Source of the DNA: Rhizobacter sp. AJA081-3
GTDB lineage: Bacteria > Pseudomonadota > Gammaproteobacteria > Burkholderiales > Burkholderiaceae_C
Direction of reading: 5' to 3'
DNA: 64,000 nucleotides
Assembly (NCBI RefSeq): GCF_017795745.1
Contig: NZ_CP059067.1
Location: 4,030,001-4,094,000 of the forward strand
Shown here in pieces: positions 58,214 to 64,000 of the stretch. The translations under genes were made by a program, and so were the position numbers. The notes under the pieces were generated by a model, which was not told the DNA's origin, did not search any database, and saw only the letters and a list, made by a program, of their open reading frames with translations. Numbering within the stretch: position 1 is the stretch's first letter; each line of letters begins with the position of its first letter.

Positions 58214-58772
58214 CGCCCAGTTCGGTGACGATCACCGTGAGCGGGATGTCGTGCGGCTGCGGCGTGAAGTCGGCCTCGCCGAGCGCGCTGAACGACCACG
58301 ACACGCCGATCGTCGTGACATGCGGGTGCGCGGCCAGGAAGCGGTCGAAATAACCGCCGCCGTAGCCGAGGCGGTAGTTGCCGGCCGCATGGCCGACGCA
58401 GGGAACCAGCACCACGTCGGGCACCACCAAAGGGCCTGCGGCCGAGGCGATGTTGCATTCGTCGGGCACCATCGGCGCCTTGCGGTCCCACTGGCGGTAG
58501 TGCATCTCGCGCGGCGTGCGCAGGCAATACGGCAGCGCCCAGGGCAACTTGTCGCAATATGGGTCGGCGCCGAGTGCAACCACTGCGTTAAATTCAGATC
58601 GTATGGATGCGTACAGACCCAGGCACTGCGGTTCGAGCTGGGTCACCACGGCGATCAGGTGGCGGCCCAGGGCTTGCTGAGCAAGGTCGAACGACTCGGA
58701 CAGCGCAAACTGCTGCCGCTGCGCACGCAGTCGGGTGCGCAAGTCGGCGCGGCGGGTGGCGAAATCGGTCAA
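58206..58772 (-). CDS. 5-formyltetrahydrofolate cyclo-ligase, copy 2
   Basis: This 188-residue protein has the GYGGGYFDRFLA motif and the VPDVVLVPCVGH segment of the 5-FCL family, but differs from copy 1 in its N-terminal half. The ADLRTRLRAQRQQF region supplies the basic ATP-binding face. The two enzymes may differ in substrate or regulation. It is divergent from the Slt gene with only an 18-83 nt gap, depending on the latter's start. Confidence 0.88.
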   Translation of the reverse strand: MTDFATRRADLRTRLRAQRQQFALSESFDLAQQALGRHLIAVVTQLEPQCLGLYASIRSEFNAVVALGADPYCDKLPWALPYCLRTPREMHYRQWDRKAPMVPDECNIASAAGPLVVPDVVLVPCVGHAAGNYRLGYGGGYFDRFLAAHPHVTTIGVSWSFSALGEADFTPQPHDIPLTVIVTELGVS

Positions 58773-58789
58773 GACAGAATGGAACGACG

Positions 58790-60844
58790 TTGTTGAATCA
58801 ATCGGTACAGGCCAGACCAGTATATGAGCGCTCCCGCGCCCACCCGTGGCAGCGCATGCTGGGTCTGACCCTGCTGGCCCTGGGCGTCACGCTGCCGCAT
58901 GCGGCCTGCGCCGCTCCGGCCGACAGCGCCATCGTCGAGGCCCGCGAGGCTCTGCGCAAGAAGGACCGCACCCGCCTGGCCGCCGCGCGCAGCGCCGCGA
59001 TGGGGGCCCAGCACCCGCTGGCGATGTGGGCCGACTACTTCGAGCTTGGCAACCGGCTGGCCGAGGCCCAGCAGGCCGAGCTGAACGCCTTCTACGCGCG
59101 CTGGCCGGCCACCTACGTCGAAGACCGGCTGCGCAACGACTGGCTGCTCGAGCTCGGCAAGCGGCGCGACTGGGCCAACTTCGCCGTCGAGTACCCGCGA
59201 TTCCGCATGAACGACGACCGCGAGGTCAGCTGCTACGCGCTGATGCTCGACCACCAGGCCGGCAAGGACGTGCACGACGAGGCGCTGGCCACCTGGCTCG
59301 CCCAGAGGGACCCCGACGATGGCTGCGCGCTGATGGCCGCCACGCTGGTCGACGCGAAGAAGTTCAACAACGCCGACGTGTGGCGCAAGGTGCGCTTCGC
59401 GATCGATGCGGGGCGGCCGAAGGCGGCGCGCCAGGCGGCCGTGCTGATCGGCGCCTGGCCGGCCGCCAGCGTGGCCGAGCTCAGCGACAGCCCGCTGCGC
59501 TTCCTTGCCAAGAGTGCCTCGGCCTCGACGCGGCCAGGGGCCGAGCTGGCGGCGCTGGCCTTGATGCGGCTGGCCTCCACCGACCCCGATGCCGCCGTGC
59601 TGCAGCTCAACGAGCGCTGGGACCGGGCCCTGCCGCCTGACCTGGCTGCCTGGGCCTGGGCCGCAGTGGGCAAGCAGGCCGCGCTGAAGCTGCTGCCCGA
59701 GGCGACCGAACATTTCCAGCGCGCCGCGATTCGCGCCAGCCGCGAAGGCGCCGAGCCCGACTGGCCCGACGACACGCTGGCCTGGAAGGTGCGCGCTGCC
59801 TTGCGCGCCGACGGCGGTCGCGGCCGCTGGCAGCAGGTGATGCAGGGCATCAACGCGATGAGCGCGGAGCAGCAGCGCGACCCGGCCTGGGTGTACTGGA
59901 AGGCCCGTGCGCTGCAGAAGATGTCGGGCAACTCGCAGGATGCCGAGGGCATGCGCGAGCTGTCGCGCGAGCTGCTCGGCAGCATCGCCGGGCGCTTGCA
60001 CTTCTACGGCAAGCTCGCCGCCGAAGACCTCGGCCAGGGCATCGTGATGCCGGCCAAGCCCGCGCCGCTGACGGCCGAGGAGATCGAGGCGGCGCGCAGC
60101 CACCCGGGGCTGGTGCGCGCGCTGCAGCTCATCGCGCTGGGCCTGCGCAACGAAGGCGTGCGCGAATGGAATTTCTCGCTGCGCGGCATGGACGACCGCC
60201 AGTTGCTGGCCGCCGCGCAACTCGCCTGCGACCGCGAAGTGTGGGACCGCTGCATCAACACCAGCGACCGCACGCGTGGCGAGATCGACATCGACCAGCG
60301 TTTCCCGATGCCCTTCCGCACCGAGGTGCAGGCGCGCGCCAAGGAGATCGGCCTCGACCCCGCCTACGTGTACGGGTTGATCCGCCAGGAGTCGCGCTTC
60401 GTGATGGACGCGCGCTCCGGCGTGGGCGCCTCCGGGCTCATGCAGATCATGCCGGCCACCGCCCGCTGGACGGCGCGCAAGATCGGCCTGGATTTCACGC
60501 CCGACCTGATCACCGACCGCGACGTCAACCTGCGCCTGGGCACCAGCTACCTCAAGCTGGTGCTCGACGACTTCGACGGCTCGCAGGCGATGGCCGCGGC
60601 GGCGTACAACGCCGGCCCGAGCCGGCCGCGGCGCTGGCGCGAAGGGCCGTCGCTGGAAGCGGCGATCTGGGCGGAGAACATTCCGTTCAACGAAACCCGC
60701 GATTACGTCAAGAAGGTGCTGAGCAATGCCACCTACTATTCGATCCTGCTCAGCGGGCAGTCACCGTCGTTGAAGACCCGCCTGGGCCGGCCCATCGGGC
60801 CGCGCGACGACACGGCACCGCCGCCGGACAAGGAACTTCCCTGA
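58790..60844 (+). CDS. soluble lytic murein transglycosylase (Slt70 family)
   Basis: This is a protein of about 684 residues. The large N-terminal helical part is of the Slt70 U/L-domain type, and the C-terminal goose-type lysozyme domain has the catalytic Glu in IRQESRF, GLMQIMPATA, and AAYNAGPSR. It cleaves peptidoglycan strands with 1,6-anhydro product formation in the periplasm. A hydrophobic stretch ending HAACAAP suggests a signal peptide. The start is uncertain: TTG at 58790 (GGAA upstream) or 58793, or ATG at 58856, which leaves a signal peptide without a basic n-region. Confidence 0.9.
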   Translation: MLNQSVQARPVYERSRAHPWQRMLGLTLLALGVTLPHAACAAPADSAIVEAREALRKKDRTRLAAARSAAMGAQHPLAMWADYFELGNRLAEAQQAELNAFYARWPATYVEDRLRNDWLLELGKRRDWANFAVEYPRFRMNDDREVSCYALMLDHQAGKDVHDEALATWLAQRDPDDGCALMAATLVDAKKFNNADVWRKVRFAIDAGRPKAARQAAVLIGAWPAASVAELSDSPLRFLAKSASASTRPGAELAALALMRLASTDPDAAVLQLNERWDRALPPDLAAWAWAAVGKQAALKLLPEATEHFQRAAIRASREGAEPDWPDDTLAWKVRAALRADGGRGRWQQVMQGINAMSAEQQRDPAWVYWKARALQKMSGNSQDAEGMRELSRELLGSIAGRLHFYGKLAAEDLGQGIVMPAKPAPLTAEEIEAARSHPGLVRALQLIALGLRNEGVREWNFSLRGMDDRQLLAAAQLACDREVWDRCINTSDRTRGEIDIDQRFPMPFRTEVQARAKEIGLDPAYVYGLIRQESRFVMDARSGVGASGLMQIMPATARWTARKIGLDFTPDLITDRDVNLRLGTSYLKLVLDDFDGSQAMAAAAYNAGPSRPRRWREGPSLEAAIWAENIPFNETRDYVKKVLSNATYYSILLSGQSPSLKTRLGRPIGPRDDTAPPPDKELP

Positions 60845-60902
60845 ATCGATCGCGAGCGTGCCGGCGAGGCCCGGGCGCCCCGCGTGGAACGAGACTGCAT
60901 CG

Positions 60903-61862
60903 ATGATCGACGACATCCTGGTACTCGGCGGCACCGGCTTCGTGGGCCGCAGCGTCTGCGAGAAGCTGGTGGAGCGCTCCGGCGGCGCGGGCGGCAGCAT
61001 CGTGGTGCCCACGCGGCACATCGCCCATGCGCGCGACCTGCAGATGCTGCCCACGCTGCAGCCCGTGCAGGCCGACGTACACGATGACGCCCAGCTCGCG
61101 CAACTGGTGGCCGGCCGCGACGCCGTGATCAACCTGGTCGCTGTGCTGCAAGGCGACGAGCGCCGCTTCCGGCATGTGCACGTGGACCTGCCGACCCGGC
61201 TGGCGCGCGCCTGCCAGGCCGCCGGCGTGAAGCGGCTGGTGCACGTGAGCGCCCTGGGTGTCGGTGCCAACGCGCCCAGCCTCTACCTGCGCTCCAAGGC
61301 CGCCGGCGAGGCCGCGCTGGCCGCGGCCGGGCTCGAGCTCACCGTGCTGCGCCCGTCGGTGATCTTCGGTGCGCACGACAAGTTGCTCAACATGTTCGCC
61401 GCGTTGCAAGGCCTCGCGCCCTTCGTGCCGCTGGCCGGCGCCGACTCGCGCTACCAGCCGGTGTGGGTAGAAGACGTCGCCGCGGCCATCGTGCGCTGCC
61501 TCGACGACCCGGCCACCATCGGCAAGACCTACGAATGCACCGGGCCCGACGTCTACACGCTGCGCGAACTGGTGCAGGCCGCGGGCCGCTGGGCCGGCCA
61601 CGAACGGCCGGTGTTCGCCCTGCCCGGCGGCCTGGCCCAGCTGCAGGCCCGGGTGATGGAGCTGCTGCCCGGCGAGCCGCTGATGTCTCGCGACAACCTC
61701 GCCTCGATGCGGGTGCCCAACATCGCCACCGGCACGCTGCCCGGGCTGGACGCGCTGGGTATCCGCGCCACGGCGATGTCGGCGATCGCGCCGCTGTACC
61801 TCGGCCACGGCCAGGGCCCGGCGCGCATGGACGCCTGGCGGGCGCGCGCGCGGCGCAGCTGA
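60903..61862 (+). CDS. NAD(P)H-binding protein, complex I NDUFA9-like
   Basis: This 319-residue extended-SDR protein has an N-terminal VLGGTGFVGRSV motif. The SALGVGANAPSLYLRSKAAGEAAL segment matches the atypical SDR subgroup related to mitochondrial NDUFA9. It lacks the classical YxxxK pair. The function in bacteria is unclear. Confidence 0.88.
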   Translation: MIDDILVLGGTGFVGRSVCEKLVERSGGAGGSIVVPTRHIAHARDLQMLPTLQPVQADVHDDAQLAQLVAGRDAVINLVAVLQGDERRFRHVHVDLPTRLARACQAAGVKRLVHVSALGVGANAPSLYLRSKAAGEAALAAAGLELTVLRPSVIFGAHDKLLNMFAALQGLAPFVPLAGADSRYQPVWVEDVAAAIVRCLDDPATIGKTYECTGPDVYTLRELVQAAGRWAGHERPVFALPGGLAQLQARVMELLPGEPLMSRDNLASMRVPNIATGTLPGLDALGIRATAMSAIAPLYLGHGQGPARMDAWRARARRS

Positions 61863-61960
61863 GCGTCATGACCGGCGCGCATCGCACCGATGCGCATTGC
61901 TCACCCACGCCGGGCGGCGCCGCGGCTAGCATGGCCGACCTGTTTTCCTGAAGGACCGGC

Positions 61961-62641
61961 ATGCAGCTCTACATCGGCAACAAGAACTACTCCTCGTGGT
62001 CCATGCGCCCCTGGGTGCTGCTCACGCAGGCCGGCATTGCGTTCGAGGAAGTGAAGATCCGATTCGATGCCTTCACCCCCGAATCGCAGTTCAAGACCGA
62101 GTTGGCACGCCACACGCCGGCCGGGCGGGTGCCGGTGCTGGTGGACGAAGGCTTCGCCGTCTGGGACACGCTGGCCATCGCCGAGTACCTGGCCGAACGT
62201 TTCCCCGACAAGCAGCTCTGGCCCATCGACCGCCGTGCGCGCGCCCGTGCACGCAGCGTGTGTGCCGAGATGCACGCCGGCTTCGGCGCGCTGCGCAGCC
62301 ACTTCCCGATGAACGTCGAGGCGCGCCTGCCGGAGATCGGCGCCAGGGTGCTGGCCGAGCAGGCCGGCGTGCGCGCCGACCTCGCGCGCATCGTGCAGAT
62401 GTGGGGCGAATTGCTGCGCGAGAACGGCGGGCCGCTCCTGTTCGGCGGCTTCAGCATCGCCGACGCCTACTTCGCGCCGGTGGTGATGCGCCTGGTCAGC
62501 TACGGCGTGCCGGTGCCGCCCGAGATCGCCGACTACATGGCCCGAGTGCAGGCCCTGCCCGGCGTGGCGGCCTGGGTGAGGGACGCGCTGGCCGAGCAGG
62601 ACTTCCTCGATTTCGAGGAACCCTACCGCCAGCACCGCTGA
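61961..62641 (+). CDS. glutathione S-transferase
   Basis: This 226-residue protein has an N-terminal thioredoxin fold with [15 protein letters not shown] (catalytic-type serine) and the glutathione-binding [22 protein letters not shown] segment, plus a helical C-terminal domain. Serine in the N-terminal motif suggests the zeta/theta-like type. The substrate is unknown. Confidence 0.9.
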   Translation: MQLYIGNKNYSSWSMRPWVLLTQAGIAFEEVKIRFDAFTPESQFKTELARHTPAGRVPVLVDEGFAVWDTLAIAEYLAERFPDKQLWPIDRRARARARSVCAEMHAGFGALRSHFPMNVEARLPEIGARVLAEQAGVRADLARIVQMWGELLRENGGPLLFGGFSIADAYFAPVVMRLVSYGVPVPPEIADYMARVQALPGVAAWVRDALAEQDFLDFEEPYRQHR

Positions 62642-62684
62642 GCGCGGCGCGACGGCGCGCGGGCCGCGCATACACTCCCGCCGC

Positions 62685-63914
62685 ATGAAGGTGTACCTGG
62701 TCGGCGGCGCGGTGCGCGACGAGTTGCTCGGCCGCCCCGCGGGCGATCGCGACTGGGTGGTGGTCGGCGCCACGCCCATCGAGATGCTCGACGCCGGCTT
62801 CGTGCCGGTGGGTCGCGACTTCCCGGTCTTCCTGCACCCGCAGACCCACGAGGAATATGCGCTGGCGCGCACCGAGCGCAAGACGGCGCCGGGCTACCAC
62901 GGCTTCGCCTTCCACGCCGCGCCCGAGGTCACGCTGGAAGACGACCTGGCGCGCCGCGACCTCACCATCAACGCCATGGCGCGCGAGGAGGACGGCACGC
63001 TGGTCGACCCCTACGGCGGCCAGCGCGACCTCGCCGAGCGCGTGCTGCGCCATGTGTCGCCCGCCTTCGCCGAGGACCCGGTGCGCATCCTGCGGCTGGC
63101 GCGCTTCGCGGCGCGCTTCGACAACTTCACCATCGCGCCACAGACCCTGCAGCTGATGCGCGAGATGGTCGGCGCGGGCGAGGTCGATGCGCTGGTGGCG
63201 GAACGGGTCTGGCAGGAGCTGTCGCGCGGGTTGATGGAATCGCGCCCGAGCCGCATGTTCGAGGTGCTGCGCGAATGCGGCGCGCTGGCGCGGCTGCTGC
63301 CCGAGGTCGACCGCCTGTGGGGCGTGCCGCAGCGGCCCGAGTACCACCCGGAGGTCGACACCGGCGTGCACCTGATGATGGTGCTGGACATGGCGGCGCG
63401 GCTGGGCGGCAGTCTGCAAGTGCGTTTCGCCTGCCTCGGCCACGACCTCGGCAAGGGCACGACACCGGCCGACGTGCTGCCGCGCCACATCGGCCACGAG
63501 GTTCGCAGCGAGAAGCTGGTGCGCGCGCTGTGCGATCGCTGGAAGGTGCCCACCGAATGCCGCGAGCTGGCCGAAGTGGTGGCGCGCGAGCACGGCAACG
63601 TGCACCGCAGCGCGGAGCTGAACGCCGCCGCCGTGCTGCGCCTGCTCGAGCGCTGCGACGCGTTGCGCCGGCCGGAGCGTTTCGACGAGGCGCTTCTCGC
63701 ATGCGAATGCGACGCGCGCGGCCGCGCCGGCAAGCAAGACGAGCCCTACCCGCAGCGCCAACGCCTGGCTGCCGCGATGCGCGCGGCGCTGGCGGTGGAC
63801 ACCGCGCCAGTGGCCGAGGCCGCCGTGGCGCGCGGACTGTCCGGCCCGGCGATCGGCGAGGCGGTGCGCGAGTCGCGCGTGCGCGCCATCGCCGACGCGC
63901 TGGCCGCGATCTGA
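62685..63914 (+). CDS. cca: multifunctional CCA tRNA nucleotidyltransferase
   Basis: This 409-residue enzyme adds and repairs the 3' CCA end of tRNA. The N-terminus [13 protein letters not shown] is followed by the metal-binding acidic pair in GDRDWVVVG and the [12 protein letters not shown] motif. The C-terminal HD domain ([12 protein letters not shown]) supplies phosphohydrolase and phosphodiesterase activity, typical of gammaproteobacterial and betaproteobacterial Cca. Confidence 0.94.
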   Translation: MKVYLVGGAVRDELLGRPAGDRDWVVVGATPIEMLDAGFVPVGRDFPVFLHPQTHEEYALARTERKTAPGYHGFAFHAAPEVTLEDDLARRDLTINAMAREEDGTLVDPYGGQRDLAERVLRHVSPAFAEDPVRILRLARFAARFDNFTIAPQTLQLMREMVGAGEVDALVAERVWQELSRGLMESRPSRMFEVLRECGALARLLPEVDRLWGVPQRPEYHPEVDTGVHLMMVLDMAARLGGSLQVRFACLGHDLGKGTTPADVLPRHIGHEVRSEKLVRALCDRWKVPTECRELAEVVAREHGNVHRSAELNAAAVLRLLERCDALRRPERFDEALLACECDARGRAGKQDEPYPQRQRLAAAMRAALAVDTAPVAEAAVARGLSGPAIGEAVRESRVRAIADALAAI

Positions 63915-63921
63915 TCGACCG

Positions 63922-64000
63922 CTAGATCAATGCACCGATCGCCATCGCGATCAGGCTGAGTACGAGGCTGCTGGCGATCGGCAGGTGGTACTCGCGGCCG
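63922..64000 (-). CDS. C-terminal end of a membrane protein (partial)
   Basis: Only the last 25 residues are in the window, read on the minus strand and ending in TAG. They start GREYHLPIASS and continue as one hydrophobic segment. This resembles the tail of an integral membrane protein, possibly of the TerC type, but the fragment is too short to name. It converges with cca, 7 nt apart. Confidence 0.5.
   Translation of the reverse strand, partial: GREYHLPIASSLVLSLIAMAIGALI

Overview
The window looks like a chromosomal segment of a high-GC betaproteobacterium of the order Burkholderiales, probably near the Rubrivivax/Leptothrix/Methylibium group. This is inferred from gene content, GC-rich third positions, and an S-adenosylhomocysteine (SAH) riboswitch in front of ahcY. 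No rRNA, tRNA or CRISPR array was found.

Positions 1-13343 are an accessory island, with looser gene packing and visibly lower GC than the rest. It ends 27 nt past the stop codon of glmS, in the position and with the kind of terminus expected of a Tn7-like transposon inserted at attTn7: a TGT-start end, several inward TGACAA repeats, and a TnsD/TniQ-family target-selection protein inside. The cargo has three blocks. The first is a minus-strand trio: a Lon-like AAA ATPase without a protease domain, a calcineurin-like phosphoesterase and a small zinc-ribbon protein. The second is an orphan DUF2384 (Xre/MbcA/ParS) antitoxin followed by debris. The third is a 1482-residue HNH-NACHT/STAND protein with a long helical C-terminus, followed by a DUF6387-like protein. 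The first and third blocks are candidate phage-defence modules. tnsABC are not in the window; the far end of the element lies before position 1.

Positions 13371-24310 are housekeeping: glmS, divergent lrp/asnC, rlmI, xerC-DUF484-dapF, two lauroyl-type acyltransferases, divergent metK, and an exported protein of unknown function. A pair of inverted repetitive hairpin elements sits between dapF and the second acyltransferase. Positions 24416-30885 hold a large BTAD-AAA-TPR regulator, a YcaQ/AlkX-type protein, an MFS transporter and a HAD phosphatase.

Positions 30928-51835 form a sugar-acid catabolic region. A minus-strand operon (gntR-ltnD-otnI-denD-SDR) for tetronate and related acids diverges from a long plus-strand operon. 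That operon carries a CUT1-type ABC importer, a beta-hydroxyacid dehydrogenase, an IlvD/Edd sugar-acid dehydratase, a CUT2-type ABC importer and an SMP-30 lactonase. A mandelate-racemase-like enolase with an altered KxK motif sits on one flank. EamA, a gluconate 5-dehydrogenase-like SDR and gluconokinase sit on the other. Together these suggest uptake and oxidation of aldoses or aldonates; the exact substrates cannot be read from sequence.

Positions 51917-55133 are the activated-methyl cycle (SAH riboswitch-ahcY-tlyA-metF), which works with metK at 21802. The remainder holds ompW, two paralogous 5-formyl-THF cyclo-ligases, a TfoX-like protein, DUF2917/LysR, a Slt-type lytic transglycosylase, an NDUFA9-like protein, a GST, cca, and the end of a membrane protein.
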